The notes: generated by a model not told the origin, from the letters alone. A stretch of 64,000 bases of DNA from Laedolimicola ammoniilytica (GCF_025567165.1 NZ_JAOQKC010000006.1:62001-126000); one strand, 5' to 3'. Shown: positions 8,605 through 16,258, counted from the first letter of the stretch. Numbers and translations: made by a program.

Positions 8605-9306
8605 CTAGTTCTCCTTTTTTCGCTCCGCATCAAATTCTTCTAAAATTTTCAGCGTACTGCTTGTTCCTATCCGTTCTGCGCCGGCATCCAGCATCATTTT
8701 GCAGTCCGCCCAGGAACGGATTCCGCCTGCGGCCTTTACCTTTATCTCATCACCAACGGTTTGTTTCATTAATTTTACCGCTTCTACAGTTGCTCCGCCC
8801 GGACCAAATCCCGTGCTTGTTTTTACAAAATCCGGCTTTACCTCTTTCGCAATTTTTGCTATCTGGATAATTTCCTCTTCTGTGAGATAGCAGATTTCGA
8901 AAATTACTTTTGAAATAACCCCTGCACTTCTGCATACCCCTACAATTGCTTCCATTTCTTTCCGGATATAATTGTAATTTCCGTTTTTTACTTCTCCCAC
9001 ATTTAATACGTAATCAATTTCATCTGCGCCATTTTTGATAGCTTCCTGTGTTTCATGCACTTTTTCTTCTATGGTAGTCTGTCCCAATGGGAATGATATG
9101 GCAGCCCCCACATGAATATCTGTTCCCTCAAGCAGCTTATGGCACAATGCAGTCGGACCTGAATTAATTGCCACCATCGCGCAATGATTCTCTTTTGCCT
9201 CGTCGCAAAGCTTTCTGAATGCCGCCTCATCTGCATATGCTTTTAAATTTGAATGATCAAACGTGCGGCACAGCTCTTCCCTTGTAATAGTTTCTCCCGT
9301 ATACAT
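8605..9306 (-). CDS. deoC: DeoC-like class I aldolase (deoxyribose-phosphate aldolase family)
   Basis: A 233-residue TIM-barrel aldolase. The Schiff-base lysine lies in VKTSTGFGPGGAT and the second active-site lysine in KVKAAGGIRSW; both are conserved in DERA, as are the EIDYVLNVG and EICYL strands. Length fits bacterial DeoC. It is the first gene of an operon with an FGGY kinase and an AKR rather than with nucleoside phosphorylases or phosphopentomutase. It may therefore serve a sugar pathway instead of deoxynucleoside salvage, so the symbol reflects family only. AAAGGAGAAGAC precedes the ATG at good spacing. The promoter and operator are at 9337-9377. Confidence 0.85.
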   Translation of the reverse strand: MYTGETITREELCRTFDHSNLKAYADEAAFRKLCDEAKENHCAMVAINSGPTALCHKLLEGTDIHVGAAISFPLGQTTIEEKVHETQEAIKNGADEIDYVLNVGEVKNGNYNYIRKEMEAIVGVCRSAGVISKVIFEICYLTEEEIIQIAKIAKEVKPDFVKTSTGFGPGGATVEAVKLMKQTVGDEIKVKAAGGIRSWADCKMMLDAGAERIGTSSTLKILEEFDAERKKEN

Positions 9307-9336
9307 GTCTTCTCCTTTTCTTGCATTGTTATTATG

Positions 9337-9350
9337 TTACTACATAGTAA
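9337..9350. promoter_or_regulatory. Operator-like palindrome at the deoC promoter
   Basis: TTACTACATAGTAA has perfect six-base arms (TTACTA / TAGTAA) around CA. It touches the downstream edge of the -10 box, where a repressor would block initiation. It does not resemble the TTTGTCAA sites near the ROK gene, so a different regulator is likely. Confidence 0.55.
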
Positions 9351-9377
9351 TATAGCATACTCACACTAAAATAGCAA
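9349..9377 (-). promoter_or_regulatory. Promoter of the deoC-kinase-AKR operon
   Basis: On the minus strand TTGCTA (9372-9377) and TATATT (9349-9354) are separated by 17 bases. The predicted start is about 35 bases upstream of the deoC ATG. No other gene intervenes. Confidence 0.7.
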
Positions 9378-9385
9378 GTAAAAAA

Positions 9386-9521
9386 GAATGTGCCATTGGC
9401 ACATTCTCGCGCCGAGGCGCGGTTGCTTCAGCAACCATCTACCGCTGCGCCGAGTGCGCATCTTTGCAAGCTCTGCTTGCTTTCATGGAATAGGGAATTC
9501 TATCGGAATTTCCTATTCCAT
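9386..9521. repeat. Chain of six adjacent hairpins (family A intergenic repeat, full copy)
   Basis: Six inverted repeats follow one another with almost no spacer: GAATGTGCC/GGCACATTC (9386-9406), CGCGCC/GGCGCG (9408-9421), GGTTGC/GCAACC (9421-9436), TGCGC/GCGCA (9446-9460), GCAAGC/GCTTGC (9466-9480), and a 16-pair arm with one wobble (9485-9500 with 9506-9521). Part of it is repeated at 6166-6209. It sits between the deoC promoter and the purD terminator and has no open reading frame. Confidence 0.75.
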
Positions 9522-9527
9522 TAAAAG

Positions 9528-9551
9528 GACGGGAGTTTTTCCGCTCCCGTC
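9528..9551 (-). terminator. Terminator of the pur operon
   Basis: GACGGGAG (9528-9535) and CTCCCGTC (9544-9551) form a perfect 8-bp stem, 22 bases after the purD stop. On the minus strand it is followed by CTTTTAATGG, a short T-run, so it is a plausible intrinsic terminator. Confidence 0.7.
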
Positions 9552-9572
9552 TTTATCATGCTTATCCTGTTC

Positions 9573-10844
9573 TTATGCCTCGTCGATGGCCTTTCCGATA
9601 TCGCTTCTGCAGAAGGCCTTTTCAAAGCTTACCAGCTTCACTGCCTCATAGGCGTTGGCACGTGCCGTCTTCAGATCCGGACCTACCGCCGTAACGCCCA
9701 GGACTCTGCCGCCGTTTGTCACAATCTGTCCGTCTACCTGCTTAGTTCCCGCATGGAACACATAGTAGCCGTCCTTATTCTTGAAGTTCTCCAGTCCGTG
9801 AATGGGGAAGCCCTTCTCATAGGATACCGGATAACCGCCGGAAGCCAGCACCACGCAGACTGCCGCGTTGTCCTCGAATTCCAGCTCGATCTGATCCAGG
9901 GTGCCGTCCACACAGGCCTCGAACACATCCACAATATCCGTCTTCATCCGGGGCAGGACTACCTGGGTCTCCGGGTCACCGAACCGCGCGTTGTACTCCA
10001 GTACCCGGGGGCCCTTCGGGGTCAGCATCAGGCCGAAGAAAATGACGCCCTTAAATTCTCTGCCCTCCGCAGCCATGGCGTCCACGGTCTTCTGGTAAAT
10101 ATGCTCCCTGCAGAACTGGTCTACCTCTTCTGTATAGAAGGGGCTGGGTGAAAAGGTTCCCATACCGCCTGTATTCAGCCCCTGATCCCCGTCCAGGGCA
10201 CGCTTGTGATCCTGGGCAGAGGTCATGCATTTGATGGTCTTGCCGTCCACGAAGCTTAAGACGGAAACCTCCCGACCGGTCATAAATTCCTCGATGACCA
10301 TCTGATTGCCTGCGGAGCCGAACTGCTTGTCCAGCATAATCGTCCGCACGCCTTCCTTTGCTTCTTCCAGATTATTACATATCAGAACGCCTTTTCCCAG
10401 AGCCAGCCCGTCTGCCTTCAGGACAATGGGGAATTCCGCTGTCTCCAGATAGGCAAGCGCCTTTTCCGGATCGTCGAAATTCTCATAAGCCGCGGTAGGA
10501 ATCCCGTATTTCTTCATCAGATCCTTGGAGAAGGCCTTGGATCCCTCCAGAATCGCCGCATTGGCCCGGGGTCCGAAGATACGTAAGCCCTCTTTTTCAA
10601 AGACGTCCACGATGCCGCCCACCAGCGGATCGTCCATGCCGACTACGGTTAAATCAATCTGCTGCTCCTTTGCGAAGGCAGCCAGCTTTTCAAATTCCAT
10701 GGCTCCGATGGGAACGCACTCCGCGTACTCCGCGATACCCGCGTTGCCCGGCGCGCAATATATTTTATCAGCTTTCGGGCTCTGGGCGATTTTCCAGCAA
10801 AGAGCATGCTCACGTCCGCCTGAACCAACGACTAAAATCTTCAT
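9573..10844 (-). CDS. purD: Phosphoribosylamine-glycine ligase (GARS)
   Basis: A 423-residue enzyme of de novo purine synthesis that joins 5-phosphoribosylamine and glycine with ATP to give GAR. The N-terminus MKILVVGSGGREHALCWK is diagnostic of PurD. The ATP-grasp region follows (LKADGLALGKGVLI, VIEEFMTGREVSVL), and the metal- and ATP-binding end contains LEYNARFGDPETQ. Length is usual. It is the fourth gene of purE-purM-purN-purD, starting 3 bases after purN, and is followed by a terminator. Confidence 0.97.
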   Translation of the reverse strand: MKILVVGSGGREHALCWKIAQSPKADKIYCAPGNAGIAEYAECVPIGAMEFEKLAAFAKEQQIDLTVVGMDDPLVGGIVDVFEKEGLRIFGPRANAAILEGSKAFSKDLMKKYGIPTAAYENFDDPEKALAYLETAEFPIVLKADGLALGKGVLICNNLEEAKEGVRTIMLDKQFGSAGNQMVIEEFMTGREVSVLSFVDGKTIKCMTSAQDHKRALDGDQGLNTGGMGTFSPSPFYTEEVDQFCREHIYQKTVDAMAAEGREFKGVIFFGLMLTPKGPRVLEYNARFGDPETQVVLPRMKTDIVDVFEACVDGTLDQIELEFEDNAAVCVVLASGGYPVSYEKGFPIHGLENFKNKDGYYVFHAGTKQVDGQIVTNGGRVLGVTAVGPDLKTARANAYEAVKLVSFEKAFCRSDIGKAIDEA

Positions 10845-10847
10845 AGG

Positions 10848-11441
10848 TTATGCCTCCTTATTGGCGAGCATGTCAATAGCCTTCGGCAGCAGAATCCACT
10901 CTGCCTCCTCCATGACACGCCGCTGCAGAATCTCCGGTGTATCTCCTTCTTTTACCTCCACGGCCTTCTGTAAAAGGATGGGGCCTGTGTCGGTTCCCTC
11001 GTCTACGATATGTACGGTGGCTCCCGTCACCTTTACGCCCCGCTTCAAGGCCTCCTCATGCACCTTCAGTCCATAGAAGCCGGTGCCGCAGAAGGACGGG
11101 ATCAGGGACGGATGAATGTTGATGATACGTCCCTCGTAGGCACGGATGATTTCCTTCGGAATCACCACCAGACAGCCTGCCAGAACTACCAGATCCGCGC
11201 CGCAGTCCTGCAAAGCCTTCAGAAGCGCCGCGTTAAAGGCCTCTGTGCTGCCGCATTCCTTCCGGGAAATGCAGACTGCGGGAATTCCATGCTTCTTCGC
11301 CCGCTCCAGAGCGTAAGCCTTCGGATTGTTGCTGATGACGGATACGATCTCTGCATTCCGGATCCTTCCCGCGTCTACCGCGTCCAGGATCGCCTGCAGG
11401 TTCGTGCCGCCGCCGGATACCAGAACTGCGACTTTTAGCAT
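10848..11441 (-). CDS. purN: Phosphoribosylglycinamide formyltransferase (GART)
   Basis: A 197-residue folate-dependent transformylase that converts GAR to FGAR with 10-formyltetrahydrofolate. The N-terminus LVSGGGTNLQAILD, the catalytic block IINIHPSLIPSF with the conserved Asn-His pair, and the later HIVDEGTDTGPI with the essential Asp are all visible. It overlaps the end of purM by 7 bases and lies 3 bases upstream of purD, which indicates translational coupling. Confidence 0.97.
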   Translation of the reverse strand: MLKVAVLVSGGGTNLQAILDAVDAGRIRNAEIVSVISNNPKAYALERAKKHGIPAVCISRKECGSTEAFNAALLKALQDCGADLVVLAGCLVVIPKEIIRAYEGRIINIHPSLIPSFCGTGFYGLKVHEEALKRGVKVTGATVHIVDEGTDTGPILLQKAVEVKEGDTPEILQRRVMEEAEWILLPKAIDMLANKEA

Positions 11442-12460
11442 AAGGTCACTCCCTTTTCACCTGCTTCGATCTGACCCAGGATGTACGGCGTCTCGCCTGC
11501 CGCGCGGACTGCGGCTACGCACTTGTCCACGTCTGCCGGATCTACAGCCATAACCATACCGATACCCATGTTGAAGGTATTGTACATCATCTGCTCCTCG
11601 ATGCGGCCATCCTCACGCAGCATATGGAAGATTGCCGGAATCTCATAGCTGTCCTTCTTAATCACGGCACGCACGCCCTCCGGCAGCATACGCGGAACAT
11701 TCTCGTAGAAACCGCCGCCTGTGATGTGGCTGCAGCCCTTGATGGTCACGCCTGCTTCCTTTACGGTGCGCAGAGCCTTCACGTAAATCTTGGTCGGCTC
11801 GATCAGCGCCTCGCCCAGGGTTCTGCCCAGGCTCTCAAAATATGTATTCAGGTACTCCTCCTTCATGGTAAATACCTTTCTTACCAGAGAGAAGCCGTTG
11901 CTGTGTACGCCGGAGGAAGCCATACCCACCAGTACGTCGCCCGGTTTGATGGATGCGCCTGTGATCAGATCCTTCTGATCTACCACGCCTACAGCAAAGC
12001 CGGCCAGGTCATACTCGTCTACCGGATAGAAGCCCGGCATCTCAGCGGTCTCGCCGCCGATGAGCGCTGCTTTAGACTGACGGCAGCCCTCTGCCACGCC
12101 GCTTACGATGGTAGCGATTTTCTCCGGGATATTCTTTCCGCATGCGATATAGTCCAGGAAGAACAGCGGCTCGCCGCCTGCGCAGGCAATGTCGTTTACA
12201 CACATGGCAACGCAGTCAATCCCTACGGTATCATGCTTATTCATCAGGAACGCCAGCTTCAGCTTGGTTCCTACGCCGTCGGTTCCGGATACCAGCGTGG
12301 GCTTCTCCATGTTCTTGAATGCTTCCATGGAAAACGCGCCGGAAAATCCGCCGATACCGGTCAGTACCTCGGGACGCATGGTCCGCTTAATATGCTCCTT
12401 CATCAGTTCTACAGACTTGTAACCCGCTTCAATATCTACACCTGCGTTCTTATAATCCAT
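11435..12460 (-). CDS. purM: Phosphoribosylformylglycinamidine cyclo-ligase (AIR synthetase)
   Basis: A 341-residue PurM-superfamily enzyme that closes the imidazole ring to make AIR. Visible marks include the N-terminal DYKNAGVDIEAGY, TDGVGTKLKLAF, the CVNDIACAGGEPLFFLDY segment, and GCSHITGGGFYENVPRML. Length is usual for the family. It is separated from purE by 131 bases that contain two large hairpins (12482-12569), while its downstream link to purN is an overlap. Confidence 0.97.
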   Translation of the reverse strand: MDYKNAGVDIEAGYKSVELMKEHIKRTMRPEVLTGIGGFSGAFSMEAFKNMEKPTLVSGTDGVGTKLKLAFLMNKHDTVGIDCVAMCVNDIACAGGEPLFFLDYIACGKNIPEKIATIVSGVAEGCRQSKAALIGGETAEMPGFYPVDEYDLAGFAVGVVDQKDLITGASIKPGDVLVGMASSGVHSNGFSLVRKVFTMKEEYLNTYFESLGRTLGEALIEPTKIYVKALRTVKEAGVTIKGCSHITGGGFYENVPRMLPEGVRAVIKKDSYEIPAIFHMLREDGRIEEQMMYNTFNMGIGMVMAVDPADVDKCVAAVRAAGETPYILGQIEAGEKGVTLC

Positions 12461-12481
12461 TTTATTATCCTCCTAGTATGA

Positions 12482-12569
12482 GCACTTGGCGAGGTGTTTT
12501 CGAGCCTAGTGCGAATCTACACCTGGACACTTAATGAATGCAAGCGGCACGCGCCGCATGAATTTAGTG
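12482..12569. repeat. Two hairpins in the purE-purM gap
   Basis: The first inverted repeat (12482-12512) pairs GCACT and GGC with GCC and AGTGC across a 13-base loop. The second (12528-12569) pairs two imperfect 14-base arms around an inner GCGGC/GCCGC hairpin at 544-557 of the same kilobase. They occupy most of the 131-base gap. They could be a processing or attenuation site inside the operon, or a dispersed repeat. No T-run follows, so they are not a clear terminator. Confidence 0.55.
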
Positions 12570-12591
12570 ACCATGGTGGGGCCTACAGTTT

Positions 12592-13092
12592 TTAATAATT
12601 CTTGTATCCTACCTCTTTCAGCCGCGCGTCCTTCTTCTCTACCTGATTTTTCAGATCCTCGGAATAAGCTTTCAGTCTCGCCAGCAGCTCCGGATCGGAA
12701 GTCGCCAGAATCTTCGCTGCCAGAAGACCTGCGTTGACGCCGCCGTTAATCGCTACGGTTGCAACCGGAATTCCGGAAGGCATCTGTACGATGGAATACA
12801 GGGAATCTCTTCCGCCCAGGGATGTGGTGTGCATGGGAATACCGATAACCGGCATGGGGAAAATCGCCGCGCACATACCCGGAAGATGAGCTGCCATACC
12901 GGCGCCTGCGATGATGACCTTGAAGCCCTTCTCCTCCGCGCTCTTCGCGTACTCAAAAAATACATCCGGCTCCCGGTGCGCGGAGATGATCGTCATCTCA
13001 AACTCCACTCCAAGCTGCTCCAGCACATCCGCTGCCTTCTTCATGATCGGCATATCGGAATCGCTGCCCATCACAATACCAACCTTAGCCAT
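12592..13092 (-). CDS. purE: N5-carboxyaminoimidazole ribonucleotide mutase, class I PurE
   Basis: A 166-residue protein. The MGSDSDMPIMKKA loop, the SAHREPD motif and GAGMAAHLPGM are signature elements of class I PurE, which moves the carboxyl group of N5-CAIR to give CAIR. Length is normal. It is first in the pur operon, with a strong promoter about 140 bases upstream and a structured leader. No purK lies nearby, so it must be elsewhere or the route may differ. An AAGGAGG ribosome binding site precedes the ATG. Confidence 0.96.
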   Translation of the reverse strand: MAKVGIVMGSDSDMPIMKKAADVLEQLGVEFEMTIISAHREPDVFFEYAKSAEEKGFKVIIAGAGMAAHLPGMCAAIFPMPVIGIPMHTTSLGGRDSLYSIVQMPSGIPVATVAINGGVNAGLLAAKILATSDPELLARLKAYSEDLKNQVEKKDARLKEVGYKNY

Positions 13093-13117
13093 AACTCTGA
13101 ACCTCCTTCGTTCTTCT

Positions 13118-13150
13118 GTTCAGAATCAGGAAATAATTTCCCGACTGAAC
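13118..13150 (-). promoter_or_regulatory. purE leader hairpin with alternative pairing near the ribosome binding site
   Basis: On the minus strand GTTCAG and CTGAAC close a hairpin whose inner arms are TCGGGAAAT and ATTTCCTGA. The same 3' arm (TCTGAAC) is also complementary to GTTCAGA, which overlaps the end of the purE Shine-Dalgarno. Two mutually exclusive folds are therefore possible. No consensus purine riboswitch core is present. Confidence 0.5.
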
Positions 13151-13227
13151 TCTGCTTTGTTTTCAATAAGTATTGATTAGTCTTTCTTATAAATAGCTTA
13201 TTTTACTTTTGTTTTACTTATAAATCC

Positions 13228-13256
13228 AGTTTACAGGGTATCACACACTCTGTCAA
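13228..13256 (-). promoter_or_regulatory. Promoter of the pur operon
   Basis: Minus-strand TTGACA (13251-13256) and TAAACT (13228-13233) are 17 bases apart. The perfect palindrome ACAAAATTTTGT (13269-13280) lies 12 bases upstream of the -35 box and could be a regulator site. I saw no clear PurR box (CCGAAC core). Confidence 0.7.
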
Positions 13257-13298
13257 CACCTAAACCCTACAAAATTTTGTGAATCAAACTCTTATTTT

Positions 13299-15344
13299 CT
13301 ACCTTTCATCAAAGGGCCGGTTCAGCTCCTCCGTTCCCGGCAGCACAAACCGTCCGCCTGCAATGAGAGGAATCCGGCTTCCGTCCGGCCTTACCACCTC
13401 AATCCGATCCAGCTCGTCATAGGGAATCGTAATGTCCGTATGGCAGTTGAAATACGCCTGGGACACGTCGGTTTTCCGAAGCAGGGAGCACTCATTATCC
13501 CGGGCAATGATTTCCTTGCCGTCCGGATTGTATACCGGATTGTCCTCGGCCCAGGAATAGCAGGTGTCGCCCACGGCGAAATGGGGACCCATTTTCTCGG
13601 CAATCAAAATCGGCAACTTCGCCCCGATGTCGTACTGCTTCGCCACCATATAAGCTGTGGTATTCGTACCGATAGCGAACTCGCCCAGAGGCAGGGTCTC
13701 ATGGTTGAACAGGACATTTGCCCGGATAAACTGCTTATTCTCCGCCTCATCCGCAAAGTTCCGGCAGGTATAAGCTGTGATTTTACCATCCTCAAAGGTG
13801 AGCTCCAGATCCGCGTACCGGAATTCATTCAGATACACCTGGCTCACATGAAGAGTTCCGTGGGTTCCCTGAAGCTTCGGGGAGGTAAACACCTCTCCCA
13901 CCGGAATATTTACATCCGCCACACAGTTTTCGAAGATAGTCTCCTTCTCCCGGTCCGCTGGCTGCCACAGCTGTACATACATCTCTGTACGGTTCTCTCC
14001 CGCGCCCTTGATATAGACAGCTTCGCCCTCGTCCAGAGCGTCGATCAGCTTCTGCTGGATGCCCTGATAGAGATGATAGTCCAGGTTATTGATTTTCACG
14101 ATTTCCCGGAAAATCTCTTCGTAGTTGCCGCCAATCTCCGGAATGGGCCAGGCAATAATCGTAAAGCTGCGCTCGTCGCCGGGGATATAATGGTTCACCA
14201 TCTGACCAGTCTCGCTGTTATAGGACACCATCAGAGCCTGCTGCTTCTCATCGAAATGCAGGGCCGTCTGACAGGTCTCTGGCATAAACGGATGCTCGCC
14301 GAAAATCTCCATCACCGCCGGTCCCGCGTGGACAGCCGCCAGCTCCTGATATTCCTCGTAAGCGCTGTGGAGCACGCTTAAGCGGCGCTCGTTCAGCTTC
14401 TTATCCAGATACAGGGCCATGTCCTCTTTGTGGTCAAATTCATACTGTCTGGACGGCTTCGTGCTTCCGTAACCCGGATTGCCCTGGGGCCGCCGGTTGA
14501 TGCTGTGACTGGCCTCCCGGTAAATGACGCTTCGAAGACCCATTTTCTCAAACTGGCTGATGGCTGCCTTTACCACCCGTTCAAAGCCCAGGGAATAACG
14601 GATGTTCACCGTCTTCTTTTTGCTCAGGTCGATGCCTGCAGCCACGAAGCCCATCCGGTAGCCTTCGGTAAAAGTGGAGGCCATGGCGTCGATCTCACTC
14701 TGGGACAGTCCCGCCAGGAAATGGCTCACGCCCAGCTCATTTTCTGTAATATACTCGCCGAAGCGGTACAGATAGCGCGGATCACTGAGATCGGAGCCGC
14801 AGATAATCTTCTCCGCAAAATCAAGCGATGGATCCAGCTGCTCCCGAATCCGGTCGGGAATGAAAATGTCGCAGTAGTCGCTCATATGCCAGTAGATGAT
14901 TTCCTTCAGGCTTTCGACAGAGGGCGTCTCCTCCTCAAAAGCATTGTAAAGCTCGATAAACAGCTCCGCAGTGACGGTCATATCCGTAAGTCGGCCCTCC
15001 ACTGCCCAGATAAGCATGCCCCGCAGCTCCGTGTATACAAAACTCAGAATCTGGCCGTAGCCCCCGCCAAGCTCTGCCACTGCCTTCGCCGGGTTCGCGT
15101 AGCTCTCTTTGTACGCCCCGCCTGCCACGTCCCCGTAGAGACGGCGATTCTGCTCCTGAAGCTCTGCAAGGCTCATGCGCTCCGGTTTCCCCGCTTCCAC
15201 GTCCGCCCGGTAAGCATCCATTTCCAACAGGAAGTCCGCCATCTTCTCAAAATACGCGTAAAATGGAGCCGACACGGTCTTTTCCTGCTTCATCGCCCGT
15301 ATCCGCTCCATCGCAAGCTCATAACGCTCTTTGATTTCTTCCAT
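13299..15344 (-). CDS. M29-family aminopeptidase with a long N-terminal extension
   Basis: A 681-residue protein. The C-terminal half carries M29 (AmpS/PepS-type) marks: NIPVGEVFTSP near 479-489, EFAIGTNT, and EKMGPHFAVGDTCYSW with the metal-site Glu and His. The M29 family is usually about 410 residues, so roughly 270 extra residues precede the catalytic region; they look helical and have no recognised domain. I chose the ATG at 15344 because AAGGAGG lies at good spacing upstream; the open frame reaches 15428 through a hairpin-rich leader. Likely a cytosolic metallo-aminopeptidase. It is the last gene of a leftward run that starts with pyrE. Confidence 0.82.
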   Translation of the reverse strand: MEEIKERYELAMERIRAMKQEKTVSAPFYAYFEKMADFLLEMDAYRADVEAGKPERMSLAELQEQNRRLYGDVAGGAYKESYANPAKAVAELGGGYGQILSFVYTELRGMLIWAVEGRLTDMTVTAELFIELYNAFEEETPSVESLKEIIYWHMSDYCDIFIPDRIREQLDPSLDFAEKIICGSDLSDPRYLYRFGEYITENELGVSHFLAGLSQSEIDAMASTFTEGYRMGFVAAGIDLSKKKTVNIRYSLGFERVVKAAISQFEKMGLRSVIYREASHSINRRPQGNPGYGSTKPSRQYEFDHKEDMALYLDKKLNERRLSVLHSAYEEYQELAAVHAGPAVMEIFGEHPFMPETCQTALHFDEKQQALMVSYNSETGQMVNHYIPGDERSFTIIAWPIPEIGGNYEEIFREIVKINNLDYHLYQGIQQKLIDALDEGEAVYIKGAGENRTEMYVQLWQPADREKETIFENCVADVNIPVGEVFTSPKLQGTHGTLHVSQVYLNEFRYADLELTFEDGKITAYTCRNFADEAENKQFIRANVLFNHETLPLGEFAIGTNTTAYMVAKQYDIGAKLPILIAEKMGPHFAVGDTCYSWAEDNPVYNPDGKEIIARDNECSLLRKTDVSQAYFNCHTDITIPYDELDRIEVVRPDGSRIPLIAGGRFVLPGTEELNRPFDER

Positions 15345-15367
15345 CGAAAAGTGCCTCCTTATATATC

Positions 15368-15473
15368 GTGGGATTTCCATCCCACTTTTATGCTCATACC
15401 GTTGCGGGTACCAAAGTCTTCCATCCACTCATGAGCAAGCTCATGTGGATTCCGACCTTTGTACCCTGGTATC
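15368..15473 (-). promoter_or_regulatory. Highly structured leader upstream of the M29 aminopeptidase gene
   Basis: Two hairpins fill the gap. GTGGGAT/ATCCCAC (15368-15385) closes a GGAA loop on the transcript strand, just before the ribosome binding site. A long composite stem (about 15394-15473) pairs GGGTAC with GTACCC, ATCCA with TGGAT and CATGAGC with GCTCATG around a two-base loop. No coding potential is seen. It may be a regulatory leader or a dispersed hairpin repeat. Confidence 0.6.
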
Positions 15474-15474
15474 G

Positions 15475-15786
15475 CTACATCCCAATCACGCATACGACCG
15501 CCCACAGAATGAACAGCAGGCCGTCCAGCACCACGCCCACCTGGGAGGAGATCATGTAGACATCCTCCTCCTGAAAGCCCCGGATCGCCAGGACGAAGCC
15601 TGCGGCGCTGGCCATCATGGCAAATATGCCCAAAAGCCCCACGACGCTTCCGGCCTGTCCCGCCATCCGGAAAGCCAGTGACAGGGAGACTGCTGTCAGA
15701 ATCAGCGCCACCCCGCCGCAGGCCACCGAAAGAAGACCCTGCTTCGTATGCTTTTTATCGGTAAATTTATAACTTCTTCTCGCCAT
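15475..15786 (-). CDS. Small four-helix membrane protein (DUF6142-like)
   Basis: A 103-residue protein. It has a basic N-terminus (MARRSYKFTDKKHTKQG) followed by three to four hydrophobic segments, so it is an integral membrane protein. The start at 15786 is chosen over 15819 because GGAGAAAGAAAA precedes it. It overlaps the end of the VanZ-like gene by 20 bases. The N-terminal pattern resembles the uncharacterised DUF6142 family of Clostridia; I recall this from memory and could not check it. No function can be assigned. Confidence 0.7.
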   Translation of the reverse strand: MARRSYKFTDKKHTKQGLLSVACGGVALILTAVSLSLAFRMAGQAGSVVGLLGIFAMMASAAGFVLAIRGFQEEDVYMISSQVGVVLDGLLFILWAVVCVIGM

Positions 15787-16240
15787 TTTTCTTTCTCCAG
15801 ATATGCCAGAACACCACAAACATCAGGTAGCCGATGGCTCCCCCGATGGTGTTCAACAAAAGATCATCCACGTCGAAGCAGCCTACCCGTAAGATAAGCT
15901 GAAAGGTCTCTGCCAGAAGACTCGCCAGAAACGCCAGAATGATCGTGCGCTCCGGCCTTTGCATGGACGGGAATAAGAGCGGTACGGCGAAACCCAGAGG
16001 AATCCCCATGGCCACATTTCCCCAGATATTAATCAGCACCGCCGCTGTCCCCAGCACGTCCCGGTGCATCAGAAATCGCTTAATTTCCCGAAACAGAACC
16101 AGATTATACCGATAATCCGGACTGACATCGGTTCTACCGTAAGCCTCGGAAAAAAACATAAAATAGATCAGGCACGCCAGATATATCATCAGCAGCGCCC
16201 GTCCTATTCTCCTCAGTCTGTCTCTGGAATCTTTTTTCAT
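15767..16240 (-). CDS. VanZ-like family membrane protein
   Basis: A 157-residue polytopic protein with four to five hydrophobic segments. The central block with N-x-WGN-x-x-MGIPLGFAVPLLFP and the later EtfQ-type stretch LLAETFQLILRVGCFDVDDLLLNTIGGAIGY is the signature of the VanZ-like family, first named for a teicoplanin-resistance accessory protein. Most members are of unknown function. It sits between the 50-residue membrane protein and the DUF6142-like gene, whose start lies inside its 3' end. No van genes are nearby, so a resistance role is not indicated. Confidence 0.85.
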   Translation of the reverse strand: MKKDSRDRLRRIGRALLMIYLACLIYFMFFSEAYGRTDVSPDYRYNLVLFREIKRFLMHRDVLGTAAVLINIWGNVAMGIPLGFAVPLLFPSMQRPERTIILAFLASLLAETFQLILRVGCFDVDDLLLNTIGGAIGYLMFVVFWHIWRKKNGEKKL

Positions 16241-16258
16241 GCTGCCCGTCTGTCCACC

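Noticed and set aside
9386..9521. CRISPR array
   Set aside because: The inverted repeats are all different and adjacent; there are no direct repeats with regular spacers and no cas genes.
13093..13228. Purine or PRPP riboswitch upstream of purE
   Set aside because: I looked for the conserved purine-aptamer junction and found none; only an unassigned hairpin pair is present.
15767..16240. Glycopeptide resistance gene vanZ
   Set aside because: Only the broad VanZ-like family is supported; no vanA/H/X/R/S genes are present.
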